NCBI GenBank assembly: GCA_947259415.1
Contig: CAMYMI010000002.1
Location: 124,001-188,000, forward strand
DNA from: an uncultured Ectothiorhodospiraceae bacterium
GTDB lineage: Bacteria > Pseudomonadota > Gammaproteobacteria > UBA9214
Direction of reading: 5' to 3'
DNA length: 64,000 nt
The notes beneath the pieces were generated by a model. The model was not told where the DNA came from. It worked only from the letters and a program-made list of their open reading frames with translations, and did no database searches. This document shows, piece after piece, positions 32,203 to 41,459 of the stretch (the first letter of the stretch is position 1; each line of letters begins with the position of its first letter). A program made the translations under genes and the position numbers.

Positions 32203-32799
32203 TTACTCGGGCTTGTGTGTACGTGCGACTTTTTCACCGGCGAGTACATGTCCCTGACCGGCCGGCTTCTCGGGAAGACCACCATCTGTGGTATCAGGCA
32301 TCTGGCCGATTGCCGGGTATTGGCGCGCCCTGATACCGTAGCCCAGCAGGGCCCCGCCGGTAGCCGATACGGCCAGAAGCCCGAGTGTCATGAACTGGGT
32401 AAATAGCAGCAAAACACCCAAGCCGGCAATTCCGGCCATCGCCGCCCCCAGTTTCAGCGTCGAGCGGTTCTGCAGCCGCTTGGTTTCACGCAGGATCTGC
32501 AGGTGGCTGTCCCTGATCTCTCTGGTTTTCTCCTTTTCGGCCTGCCGGCGTATACGATCACGCTGCCGGTTGAATTTCTCACTGGCCCGGGCAAAGGAAT
32601 GCTGGCTTGCGTGGCTGGCAATCGTGGAAAACCACAGCGTGGCAATCACGCCTATCAGTATGCCGAGTGAGCCGATCAGCCACCCGTTCTTGTGAAGATC
32701 GGCATCCTGTGCGGTTATCAGCAATAATGCCGTTGCACCCTGCAGCAGAAATACCCCGACCAGATACTTGATAAACGCGGGGAGACTTAATCGAACCAT
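32203..32799 (-). CDS. membrane protein with central coiled coil, 198 aa
   Basis: Four hydrophobic segments in two pairs: about residues 8-28 and 40-60, then 115-133 and 137-155. Between them lies a highly charged helix of about 45 residues (R-Q-R-D-R-I-R-R-Q-A-E-K-E-K-T-R-E-I-R). ATG 32799 is used because AAGGA is then seven bases upstream. It is divergent from a DUF697-type GTPase across about 200 bases. Function unknown. Confidence 0.65.
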   Translation of the reverse strand: MVRLSLPAFIKYLVGVFLLQGATALLLITAQDADLHKNGWLIGSLGILIGVIATLWFSTIASHASQHSFARASEKFNRQRDRIRRQAEKEKTREIRDSHLQILRETKRLQNRSTLKLGAAMAGIAGLGVLLLFTQFMTLGLLAVSATGGALLGYGIRARQYPAIGQMPDTTDGGLPEKPAGQGHVLAGEKVARTHKPE

Positions 32800-33002
32800 C
32801 GTCATGTCCTTGAGAGTGTCACTGTGGATATTGTGCCACAGAGACAGTGGTAGCAGGAGCGGATCGCTTGTGTCCGGCGATTAATCGGATACATCTGCGT
32901 TTCGGTGGTTGGTCTGTTCGCGCTTGTAAAGCGCTCCTGCGCAATACCACGCGGCCGAACTCATGTATATTAAGGCCCTGACAACACGAATTCCCGCATA
33001 CC

Positions 33003-34490
33003 ATGCCCCGTAGCACAACCTTCAGACTGTTCCTCGCTGCCGCCGTCTTTGTCGGGATGATCGTACTGCTGGCCATCATGCTGAGTGCAGCACAGTTTGG
33101 ACTGTCACTGTGGCAGCAATTACAAGCCGCCCCGGCCTGGGTCATGGTACTGATCGGCACCCTTGCCAGCCTGATACTGGGATTCGGTATCTGGCTCAGC
33201 TGGCGGATTGTACGTCCGGCCCGAGCCAGGACCGGTAAAGCTGCTGCACCCTTGACAGAAGCTGAACTGCAGGCACATCTGGAGGCCGCCACAGCCGCAG
33301 GCGTTGATGTCGAGTCAGCCAGGCGTGAGCTGGAGGAACTGGCACGGCGACGCGAGCTGGAAATCATCCACCTGGCGCTGTTCGGCGAGATCAGCAGCGG
33401 CAAGAGTTCACTGATCAACGCCCTGCTACCCGGTGCCAGCGTAGAGACAGACGTGATTGGCGGGACCACGACAACCATCCAGCACTACCACTGGCAGCGT
33501 GAATCCGGCGATGAAGTGGTGCTCGTCGATGTGCCGGGACTGAGTCAGATTGAACGCGAGTATGACCAGGTAGTCATGGACGAGGCACAGCGGGCGCACG
33601 CGGTGATCTTCGTCTGTGACGGCGACCTGACACGCGACGAGTATCTGGCCCTGCAGCCGCTACTGGAACTGAAAAAACCGCTGATCGTGGCATTCAACAA
33701 GCTGGATCGCTATTCAGAGGACGACCGGCAACTGATTCGCCGGCAGCTGGCGAACAGGTTTTCATCCGAGTCGCAGGTGACCATTGCCGGTATTGCCACC
33801 CGGCCAATGTGCAAGGTCACCAGGGTTGGTCCGGACGGGACCGAGCACGAAGAAGAACAACTGCTGCCACCGCAGATCGATGAACTGCGTGCGGCTGTGC
33901 AGTCCGCACTGGACAGCAACATGGCACTGCTGGAGCACTTGCGTGATACTGCTGTGTTCGAACTGACGGTGCGCAAGCTGGATCAAGCAAAGGCGGACTA
34001 CCGGGTAAAGGCATCTGCGGACCTGGTGAAGACCTATACCCGGCGTGCCGTTGCCGGCGGACTGGCGGCGATAAGCCCGGGCACCGATATCCTGATCCAG
34101 GGATATCTTGGCACGCGCATGATTAAATCACTGTGTGAGCTTTACGAAGTACCGGTAGGCGAGATTGAGCTGCAAAAGCTGTTGACCCTGTCGCAGAAGC
34201 AGTTACGCACGGCATTACCACTGCTGCTGGCTGTGACGGGTAATGCCGCCAAGGCGTTCCCGGGTGTTGGTACGCTGGCAGGCGGCCTGATGCATGCCGT
34301 CGCCTATGGGCTGATCTTCGATGCACTTGGCCATGCCGTGACGCGGACACTGGAGACCCGTGGTGAACTGCGGCCCGCCCCGACAAGCCTGACATTCAGG
34401 GACAATCTGGTCACCGATGTGGAATCACGGGCCCGCAAGCTGTTACGGCTCGCGCTCGATATACGCAACGAGCAGCGCCCTGATGATTAA
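33003..34490 (+). CDS. membrane GTPase with DUF697-type domain (1)
   Basis: A 495-aa protein with two N-terminal transmembrane helices (about 8-28 and 45-65). The G domain has G1 G-E-I-S-S-G-K-S-S near 127-135, G3 D-V-P-G near 176 and G4 N-K-L-D near 233, of the Era/dynamin-like type. The C-terminal third (about 330-440) is an Ala/Gly-rich hydrophobic region like DUF697, expected to contact the membrane. Role unknown; possibly membrane stress or remodelling. It is followed by a second GTPase of the same type. Confidence 0.8.
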   Translation: MPRSTTFRLFLAAAVFVGMIVLLAIMLSAAQFGLSLWQQLQAAPAWVMVLIGTLASLILGFGIWLSWRIVRPARARTGKAAAPLTEAELQAHLEAATAAGVDVESARRELEELARRRELEIIHLALFGEISSGKSSLINALLPGASVETDVIGGTTTTIQHYHWQRESGDEVVLVDVPGLSQIEREYDQVVMDEAQRAHAVIFVCDGDLTRDEYLALQPLLELKKPLIVAFNKLDRYSEDDRQLIRRQLANRFSSESQVTIAGIATRPMCKVTRVGPDGTEHEEEQLLPPQIDELRAAVQSALDSNMALLEHLRDTAVFELTVRKLDQAKADYRVKASADLVKTYTRRAVAGGLAAISPGTDILIQGYLGTRMIKSLCELYEVPVGEIELQKLLTLSQKQLRTALPLLLAVTGNAAKAFPGVGTLAGGLMHAVAYGLIFDALGHAVTRTLETRGELRPAPTSLTFRDNLVTDVESRARKLLRLALDIRNEQRPDD

Positions 34491-34647
34491 GGCTACGGTT
34501 GTGGCATGGCGGCAGCGCAGCGGTTTCCACGAAACCTGTAATACTAGCCACCTGCAGGTTTGGCCCACAGTCCGTGATGGTATCGATCGCCAATCGCGCC
34601 GTGGACGGCGCTCCCACAGGTGACTGCTACGTATCCATGAGGACACC

Positions 34648-35925
34648 ATGAGCACTGACGGCCATCTCGATCAGGCCCGCGACAGCCTGGAATTGCTGTT
34701 GCAGGACAAGCGGCTGCCACCCGAGGCACGCGCGGAGCTTGCTGATGATTTCCGCCAGGTGCGGGCAATGCTGGACAAGCTGGAACATGGCCACATCCAT
34801 ATTGCCGTACTGGGTCGTGTCAGCGTCGGCAAGTCTTCGGTACTCAATGCCCTGATCGGTGAACGGCGTTTTTCCACCAGTGCCCTGCACGGCGAGACCA
34901 GGCATCACGAAATGGCTCTCTGGGATGAACAGGGAAGCGGCTCACTGTTCCTGATCGACACGCCGGGCATCAATGAAATCGATGGCGATGCACGTGAGCG
35001 TATGGCCCGCGAGGTGTCTCAGCGGTCAGACCTGGTGCTGTTTGTTATCGATGGGGACATGACTGACAGTGAGTACAGCGCATTACAGGGTCTGGCGCGC
35101 GAGCACCGACCGCTGCTGCTGGTGCTGAACAAATGCGACCGCTATACGGCCGCGCAACGTAATGAACTGCGCACCAGCCTGCTGGCGCGTCTCGAACCGG
35201 TCATCCTCCCCGAGAACCTGGTCGAAGTATCTGCCGACCCGGCGCCGCGTGTCTACATCGAGGTGGATGCCGATGGTCGGGAAACCGAGAGCGAGCGACT
35301 CGCACCTCCCGATGTTACGGCACTCAAAGACCGCATCTGGGAAATTCTCGAGGCGGAGGGCAAGACCCTTGCCGCACTGAACGCCAGTCTGTTCGCCGGT
35401 GACCTGAGTGACAAGGTTGGAGCGCGTGTGCTTGCCGCCCGCAGGCAGCTTGGAGAAAAGGTTATACGCAGCTACAGCCTGGTCAAGGGAGTCGCGGTGG
35501 CCATCAACCCGGTACCGATAGCGGACCTCGCAGCAGCGGTGGCTGTGGATATTTCAATGGTGGTACACCTTTCCAATGTTTACGGCCTGCCCATGACGCG
35601 CAGCCAGTCCGGCACACTGATCAAGACAATCAGCGGACAATTGTTGCTGTTGATGGGCGCCACCTGGTTAGTGCACCTGGTGTCGTCACTATTGAAGGCG
35701 GGCAGTGCCGGCCTGTCGACCGTATTGACCGCTGGCGCGCAGGGTGCCGTTGCGTACTACTCGACCTACGTTGTCGGGCGTGCGGCAGAACAATACCTGG
35801 CGGCGGGCTGTTCCTGGGGCGAGGGCGGTCCCAAGTGGGTGATTCGAAATATTCTCGACAGCATCGACCGCGATTCGATGCTGGTGCAGGCCCGCCAGGA
35901 CATCCTCACGCGCATTGGCCGCTAA
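34648..35925 (+). CDS. GTPase with DUF697-type domain (2)
   Basis: A 425-aa paralogue-like GTPase without the N-terminal membrane helices. G1 G-R-V-S-V-G-K-S-S is near residues 56-64, G3 D-T-P-G-I near 105 and G4 N-K-C-D near 161. The C-terminal hydrophobic domain (about 265-400) contains I-N-P-V-P-I-A-D-L-A-A-A-V-A. The two GTPases lie 157 bases apart on one strand and may work as a pair. REP-A sequence follows four bases after the stop. Confidence 0.8.
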   Translation: MSTDGHLDQARDSLELLLQDKRLPPEARAELADDFRQVRAMLDKLEHGHIHIAVLGRVSVGKSSVLNALIGERRFSTSALHGETRHHEMALWDEQGSGSLFLIDTPGINEIDGDARERMAREVSQRSDLVLFVIDGDMTDSEYSALQGLAREHRPLLLVLNKCDRYTAAQRNELRTSLLARLEPVILPENLVEVSADPAPRVYIEVDADGRETESERLAPPDVTALKDRIWEILEAEGKTLAALNASLFAGDLSDKVGARVLAARRQLGEKVIRSYSLVKGVAVAINPVPIADLAAAVAVDISMVVHLSNVYGLPMTRSQSGTLIKTISGQLLLLMGATWLVHLVSSLLKAGSAGLSTVLTAGAQGAVAYYSTYVVGRAAEQYLAAGCSWGEGGPKWVIRNILDSIDRDSMLVQARQDILTRIGR

Positions 35926-35928
35926 AAA

Positions 35929-35959
35929 CCGGGGTCAGATCCCAGTTTTTGCTAATATA
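35929..35959. repeat. REP-A left half flanking RAYT2
   Basis: GGGGTCAGATCCCAG followed by TGCTAATATA. The matching right half is at 36746-36780, beyond RAYT2. Together they make one REP-A palindrome split at its TAATATTA centre. Confidence 0.9.
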
Positions 35960-36028
35960 CCCCGGTGTTGTCCGGGCTGTGCCCGAGTCCGGACTCATTG
36001 ACAACCCCTGTTCACAAGGAGGTGAACC

Positions 36029-36772
36029 ATGCCACGAAAAACCCGGTTTCAATTGCCCGGTATCCCCCAGCACATTATCCAGCGCGGCAATAACCGCGAG
36101 CCGTGTTTCTATACACAGGCGGACTATCATCGTTATCTGGATAACCTCATGCAGGCGCTTCAGGCCAATCAATGCGACTTGCATGCCTATGTGTTGATGA
36201 CCAACCATGTGCACTTGCTCATCACGCCACAAGCGGAGCACGGTATCGCCCATACGATGCAAGATACCGGGCGCAAGTTTGTCCAATACATGAACCGTAC
36301 CTATCGGCGCTCGGGCACCCTCTGGGAGGGGCGCTACAAGGCGAGCCTGGTGGATAGCGAGGCTTATCTGCTCATGTGTATGCGTTACATCGAGATGAAT
36401 CCTGTCAGAGCCGGCATGGTGGAGCGCCCGGGGGAATACCACTGGTCGAGCTATGCGGCCAATGCTCACGGGAAAGCCAATCCGATTGTTTGTCCACATC
36501 CACAGTATGTTCAACTGGGCAGGGAGGCATGCGAACGGCAATTTGCCTACCGGGGACTGTTTCACCATTCGCTGGATACGACACAATTACGCCAACTCAG
36601 AGAGGCACTGAATCAGGAATTGGTTTTAGGGCGAGACGATTTCAAAGACAATATAGAACGAATTTCCCAGAGGCAGGTTTGGCGGGGTAAAGATGGGCGG
36701 CCCAGGGTGGAGGACATCATGGGTGAGTACGATGTGGTAGGATTCGCTATATTAGAGAAAACTGGGATCTGA
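36029..36772 (+). CDS. REP-associated tyrosine transposase (RAYT2), inside a REP-A palindrome
   Basis: A 247-aa RAYT of the Y1_Tnp family. HUH motif H60-V-H62 in T-N-H-V-H-L-L-I; likely nucleophile Y87 in F-V-Q-Y-M-N-R. N-terminal [12 protein letters not shown] and Y-I-E-M-N-P-V-R-A near 120 are family signatures. AAGGAGGTG precedes the ATG, an almost ideal site. The last seven residues and the TGA stop come from the REP-A right half (G-G-G-A-T-C-T-G-A as bases). RAYT enzymes cut and join hairpin-forming REP sequences, so REP-A is the probable substrate of this enzyme. It differs in C-terminal length and sequence from RAYT1. Confidence 0.92.
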   Translation: MPRKTRFQLPGIPQHIIQRGNNREPCFYTQADYHRYLDNLMQALQANQCDLHAYVLMTNHVHLLITPQAEHGIAHTMQDTGRKFVQYMNRTYRRSGTLWEGRYKASLVDSEAYLLMCMRYIEMNPVRAGMVERPGEYHWSSYAANAHGKANPIVCPHPQYVQLGREACERQFAYRGLFHHSLDTTQLRQLREALNQELVLGRDDFKDNIERISQRQVWRGKDGRPRVEDIMGEYDVVGFAILEKTGI

Positions 36773-36780
36773 CCCCGGTT
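36746..36780. repeat. REP-A right half flanking RAYT2
   Basis: GCTATATTAGAG, then CTGGGATCTGACCCC. It supplies the RAYT2 stop codon and ends 11 bases before the start of the DUF3683 gene. Confidence 0.9.
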
Positions 36781-36791
36781 TATTGTCCTTT

Positions 36792-39700
36792 ATGTCCGAA
36801 CGCATCCGCGAAATCCCCTATAACTACACCTCTTTTTCCGACCGGGAAATCGTTATCCGTTACCTCGGCGAGGAGATGTGGGTGCTGCTCGACAGGCTGC
36901 GCGCCTCGCGGGTGACCGGTCGTTCGGCGCGCATGTTGTACGAGGTGCTGGGTGACCTGTGGGTGGTGGACCGCAATCCGTACAACCAGGACGACCTGCT
37001 GACCCGCCAGAAACGCCTGGATGCGCTGATCGAGGCCATGCATCACCGCCTTGACCAGGTCGTGTCCCGTGCCGAGGGCAATACCGATGCACTGCGACTG
37101 GCACAGGCGACCCGCGAGGCTGTCGGGAAATTCTCTGCCTGGTTTCCGCAGACACGGGCGCTGCGCAAGCGCATCCGCCAGCGGCTGGGACGTATTACCC
37201 GCCGTGACAACATCGACTTCAGCGGCCTGGCGCGGGTCTCTCATGCCACCGATGCAACGGACTGGCGCGTGGAGATGCCCTGCGTGGTGATCAGCCCGGA
37301 CACGGAACAGGAGACCCGGGGCGTGGTGCTGGCCTGTATCGAACTCGGCCTGGCGATCATCCCGCGCGGTGGCGGGACCGGCTACAACGGCGGTGCCGTA
37401 CCGCTATACGGCGATACCGCCGTCATCAATACGGAAAAGCTCGAGTCCCTGGACGAGATCAGGCTGAAGCAGCTGCCGGGGGTTGCAGAGCCGGTGCCGA
37501 CAATCCGTGCGGGGGCCGGCGTGGTGACCCGCCGGGTCGGCGAACTCGCCGAGCAGGGCGGGTATGTATTCGCCGTGGACCCGACCTCCCAGGATGCCTC
37601 GACCATCGGCGGCAACGTGGCCATGAATGCCGGTGGCAAGAAGGCGGTCCTATGGGGTACCACCCTCGACAACCTGGCGTCCTGGCGCATGCTGTCACCC
37701 GACGGCAGTTGGCTGGAGGTGGAACGTTTCAACCACAATCTGGGCAAGGTCCATGAACAGGCACAGGTCGAATTCCGGGTGAGCCGTTTTGCAAGCCTGG
37801 ACCAGCGTCATGACCCGGAGCCGCAGACCATTCTGGTGCCGGGGAGTTCACTGCGCAAGGCAGGCCTGGGCAAGGACGTGACGGACAAGTTTCTTGCCGG
37901 GCTCCCGGGTATACAGAAGGAGGGCTGTGACGGGTTGATCACTTCGGCGGAATTCATCCTGCACCGGATGCCCGCGTTTACGCGCACTATCTGTCTAGAG
38001 TTTTTCGGCGCTGATCTGCACCTTGCGGTACCTGCTATTGTTGAAACCAAGGACTACCTGGACGCCCGCCCCGATGTCCTTCTGGCCGGCATGGAACACC
38101 TTGACGAACGCTATGTACGTGCAGTCGATTACAGTACCAAGGCGGCACGGCGTGACCTGCCCAAGATGGTGCTGCTGGTTGACGTGGCCGGTGATGATGA
38201 AGCGGCCGTTGCGGATGCCGCCTCGAACGTGGTGCGGATGGCCAACCGGCGCGGCGCCGAGGGGTTTGTGGCCGTCAGTCCGGAAGCGCGCCGGCAGTTC
38301 TGGGCCGACCGGGCGCGTACTGCGGCAATTGCCGCACACACCAATGCCTTCAAGGTCAACGAAGACGTGGTGATCCCGTTGGACCGTCTGGGTGAATACA
38401 GCACCGGCATCGAGCGCATCAACATCGAATACTCGACGCGCAACAAGCTGGCCATTGTCGAGTCGGTACTGGAATTCATTTCCGGCGACCTTACGGAACT
38501 GCACCAGGACGGAGATTTCGCCGGCAGCGAGGAAAACCGGGCCATCGTAGAGGCCAAGCAGGCTACCGCCCGTGAATTACTGCAGGCACGGCACGAGTTC
38601 TGGTCCGGTCTGCTTGAACGCCTGGATGCCCCGGCGGACAATTACCGGGACTGGCTGGATGCGGAGGTGCAGGGCCACATACAGGCGGGTGACCGGATCC
38701 TCGATTTGCTGTTACGACGCGATCTGCGCATTTCCTGGCACAAGGAAGTGGAGCGCCCGCTTAAGGAGATATTCAGCGGTCATGAATGGGCCCGCCTGCT
38801 GGAAAAGCTCGATGCCCTGCATGCCGAAAAGCGCACCAGCCGCCTGTTCGCGGCCACCCATATGCATGCCGGTGACGGCAACGTGCATACCAACATCCCG
38901 GTCAATTCCTCTGACTACCAGATGCTGCACGAGGCGGACCAGATCGTTGACCGGGTGATGCAACTCGCCACTTCCCTGGGCGGCGTGATCTCCGGTGAAC
39001 ACGGTATCGGCCTGACCAAGTTCCGGTATCTCGAGTCCGAGACCGTTGCCGCCTTCGAGAGCTACAAGCGGGAGGTAGACCCGGATGATCATTTCAACCG
39101 CGGCAAGCTGCAAACCGGGGCCGGCCTCGGTAACGCCTACACACCTTCCCTGCGCCTGGTCCAGCAGGAGGCCCTGCTGCTGGAGGCCAGTGAACTGGGT
39201 GCGCTGAATGACGACATCCGCAACTGCCTGCGCTGCGGCAAGTGCAAGCCGGTATGCAATACCCATATCCCGCGTGCCAACCTGCTGTATTCCCCGCGTA
39301 ACAAGATCCTCGCCAGCGGACTGATTATCGAGGCCTTCCTGTACGAGGAACAGACCCGGCGCGGAGTTTCGTTGCGGCATTTTGACGAACTGAATGATGT
39401 TGCCGACCACTGCACGGTGTGTCACAAATGCCTCAACCCCTGCCCGGTGAATATCGACTTCGGAGATGTCTCCATCCGCATGCGCAAGCTGCTGCGTGAG
39501 GGCGGACACAAGCGTTACAGCCCGACCACCTGGGCCGCCATGACCTTCCTGAATATCACCGACCCGGCGACCATCAAGCTGATGCGCAAGCTGATGATTG
39601 ACTGGGGCTACAAGAGCCAGCGGCTGGCAACCCGGCTCGCCCGGCGCCTGCCGCGCAGCCGGCAGGATGACAGCCTGCCTGCGGCGACCAACAGGGCACC

Positions 39701-40637
39701 GACGGTGCGTTCCCAGCTGGTCCATTTCGTGAAGAAGCCGCTGCCGGCACGGATACCACACCAGCCAATGCGTGCGCTGCTGGGCCTGGAGGACAGCCGC
39801 ATGGTGCCGATCCTGCGTGACCCGCAAAAGGTAACCGAGGCCTCGGATGCGGTGTTCTATTTCCCGGGCTGCGGATCGGAGCGCCTGTTCAGCCGGATCG
39901 GGCTGGCGACCCTGGCGATGCTCTACGACTCCGGGGCCCAGACCGTGCTGCCGCCTGGCTACCTGTGTTGCGGCTACCCGCAGAAATCAGGTGGTGACGC
40001 CGCCCGTAGTAACCGGATTACCACCGACAACCGGGTGCTGTTCCACCGGGTTGCCAACACCCTCAACTACCTCGATATCCGCACCGTGGTGGTATCCTGC
40101 GGGACCTGCATGGACCAGCTGCTGGAATACCAGTTCGACAAGATATTCCCGGGCTGCCGCCTGCTGGATATCCATGAATACCTGCTGGAGCAGGGCGTGA
40201 GCCTCCAGGACGGGGAGGGCGTGCACTACCTTTACCATGACCCCTGCCATACACCGATGAAGACCCATAACCCGATAAAGGTCGCGTCGACCCTGATGGG
40301 GCAGCCGGTGGTGCTGTCGGACCGGTGTTGCGGCGAGGCCGGCACCTTTGCCGTGTCACGCGCCGACATCGCCACCCAGCTGCGCTTCCGCAAGCAGCAG
40401 GAGCTCAGTGCCGGCATCGAGCAGTTGACGGGCAAGCAGACCGCCACCGCTGGCAACGTGAAGCTGTTGACCTCCTGCCCGTCCTGCCAGCAGGGGTTGC
40501 AACGCTATGCCGACGATACCGGGCTGGAAACCGATTACATCGTGGTGGAACTGGCCAACAGGCTACTGGGCGAGGACTGGGAGCAGCGGTTTGTCAGCCA
40601 CGCCCAGCATGGGGGTATCGAGCGGGTGCTGCTGTGA
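36792..40637 (+). CDS. DUF3683 FAD-linked oxidase/Fe-S oxidoreductase fusion, 1281 aa
   Basis: One polypeptide joins a DUF3683 N-terminal region (about 1-150), a D-lactate-dehydrogenase-type FAD-binding domain (about 160-330; [11 protein letters not shown]), its C-terminal FAD-oxidase domain (about 560-760; H-x-H-A-G-D-G-N-V-H and G-E-H-G-I-G), two [4Fe-4S] motifs near 810 (C-x-x-C-x-x-C-x-x-x-C) and 873, and a GlpC-type CCG domain (about 1020-1230). It probably oxidises a 2-hydroxy acid and passes electrons to quinone, like GlcDEF or Dld-plus-LldE rolled into one. No ribosome-binding site is visible because the REP-A right half takes its place; ATG 36792 is the first ATG. Confidence 0.88.
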   Translation: MSERIREIPYNYTSFSDREIVIRYLGEEMWVLLDRLRASRVTGRSARMLYEVLGDLWVVDRNPYNQDDLLTRQKRLDALIEAMHHRLDQVVSRAEGNTDALRLAQATREAVGKFSAWFPQTRALRKRIRQRLGRITRRDNIDFSGLARVSHATDATDWRVEMPCVVISPDTEQETRGVVLACIELGLAIIPRGGGTGYNGGAVPLYGDTAVINTEKLESLDEIRLKQLPGVAEPVPTIRAGAGVVTRRVGELAEQGGYVFAVDPTSQDASTIGGNVAMNAGGKKAVLWGTTLDNLASWRMLSPDGSWLEVERFNHNLGKVHEQAQVEFRVSRFASLDQRHDPEPQTILVPGSSLRKAGLGKDVTDKFLAGLPGIQKEGCDGLITSAEFILHRMPAFTRTICLEFFGADLHLAVPAIVETKDYLDARPDVLLAGMEHLDERYVRAVDYSTKAARRDLPKMVLLVDVAGDDEAAVADAASNVVRMANRRGAEGFVAVSPEARRQFWADRARTAAIAAHTNAFKVNEDVVIPLDRLGEYSTGIERINIEYSTRNKLAIVESVLEFISGDLTELHQDGDFAGSEENRAIVEAKQATARELLQARHEFWSGLLERLDAPADNYRDWLDAEVQGHIQAGDRILDLLLRRDLRISWHKEVERPLKEIFSGHEWARLLEKLDALHAEKRTSRLFAATHMHAGDGNVHTNIPVNSSDYQMLHEADQIVDRVMQLATSLGGVISGEHGIGLTKFRYLESETVAAFESYKREVDPDDHFNRGKLQTGAGLGNAYTPSLRLVQQEALLLEASELGALNDDIRNCLRCGKCKPVCNTHIPRANLLYSPRNKILASGLIIEAFLYEEQTRRGVSLRHFDELNDVADHCTVCHKCLNPCPVNIDFGDVSIRMRKLLREGGHKRYSPTTWAAMTFLNITDPATIKLMRKLMIDWGYKSQRLATRLARRLPRSRQDDSLPAATNRAPTVRSQLVHFVKKPLPARIPHQPMRALLGLEDSRMVPILRDPQKVTEASDAVFYFPGCGSERLFSRIGLATLAMLYDSGAQTVLPPGYLCCGYPQKSGGDAARSNRITTDNRVLFHRVANTLNYLDIRTVVVSCGTCMDQLLEYQFDKIFPGCRLLDIHEYLLEQGVSLQDGEGVHYLYHDPCHTPMKTHNPIKVASTLMGQPVVLSDRCCGEAGTFAVSRADIATQLRFRKQQELSAGIEQLTGKQTATAGNVKLLTSCPSCQQGLQRYADDTGLETDYIVVELANRLLGEDWEQRFVSHAQHGGIERVLL

Positions 40638-40656
40638 GAAGGAGAAATTGATGACT

Positions 40657-41181
40657 TCAGTCGCAGACTTCTGTTTCCAGTATTCTCAATCGTGCCAGCT
40701 GTGACCTGTCGCCCAGGCGCTCAGTCTCGTGCCTGTATGCCTGAATAGCCTTGTGTTCATATTCATCGATTCTGGCCCTGTACTGATTGCATCTCGCCCT
40801 GTGGATCCGTCTCTCTTTCTCGGCCTCGTGACGCCGGTTTATGGACTGTTGCCTTGACAACTCATCCTGCCTTGCCGCATTCCTTTGTTGCCGGTATTGA
40901 TTATTCTTCTGTCTGCTTTTCGCCTCCATACGGCGCAACTGTTTTTCCGGTGAATAGTAGTCACTGGCGGCAGCTCCGGTTCCCGACGCAGTGGTTTTTA
41001 ACGCCGGCCCGGTTACCGCGGAATGGTGCCTGATGGTTTCCATGTTAATGGCGTCCGGCGGCGGGACATCTCCGAAAGTGATAGTGCCGTCTGCATCGAT
41101 CCACTTCTTTATACCGCCGGAATGCAATGGCATGGCAATAAGTACCACGCTAATGGCTGTCATCGTTGTTGTCGTCTTCAT
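40657..41181 (-). CDS. DUF4124-domain exported protein, 174 aa
   Basis: Signal peptide at about residues 1-23. A DUF4124 motif (I-K-K-W-I-D-A-D-G-T-I-T-F-G-D-V-P-P) follows directly, then a long charged, Arg/Gln/Glu-rich helix to the end. DUF4124 is a short beta motif at the start of many periplasmic proteins; the role is unknown. ATG 41181 is preceded by GAGGGA. It is convergent with the DUF3683 gene, 19 bases between stops. Confidence 0.75.
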   Translation of the reverse strand: MKTTTTMTAISVVLIAMPLHSGGIKKWIDADGTITFGDVPPPDAINMETIRHHSAVTGPALKTTASGTGAAASDYYSPEKQLRRMEAKSRQKNNQYRQQRNAARQDELSRQQSINRRHEAEKERRIHRARCNQYRARIDEYEHKAIQAYRHETERLGDRSQLARLRILETEVCD

Positions 41182-41410
41182 GCTATCCCTCGTCAGGCAG
41201 AGCCTGTCCTGGAGCCGATGTGTCACTTGCCGGCGATGCCAAGTGATATTCGCGGCAGATCTTCCTTGACAGGTTAGCCATAGCGGAATGGCGGGTCTGC
41301 AGGATATTGCCGACAGCTTGTGTCAGTCATAATGCATGGACGCTGCTGCCTAAACTTCCGGCCGCAGTCACGGTGGAATGACGGTATCCGGGTCTTGCCC
41401 TATGCAACAT

Positions 41411-41436
41411 AAAAAAGGCCCCGCATGCGGGGCCTT
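41411..41436 (-). terminator. intrinsic terminator of soxB
   Basis: AAGGCCCCGCATGCGGGGCCTT, a perfect 11-bp palindrome, followed on the minus strand by TTTTTT. It lies 24 bases after the soxB stop. Confidence 0.88.
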
Positions 41437-41459
41437 GTGTTGTGTCCGGCAACAGGGTA

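Noticed and set aside
36783-36791. TTG start for the DUF3683 gene
   Set aside because: It lies at the end of the REP-A unit without a ribosome-binding site; ATG 36792 is only three codons on and more likely.
38712-39827. Minus-strand 371-aa frame inside the DUF3683 gene
   Set aside because: Antisense shadow of a well-supported fusion protein; no domain signature.
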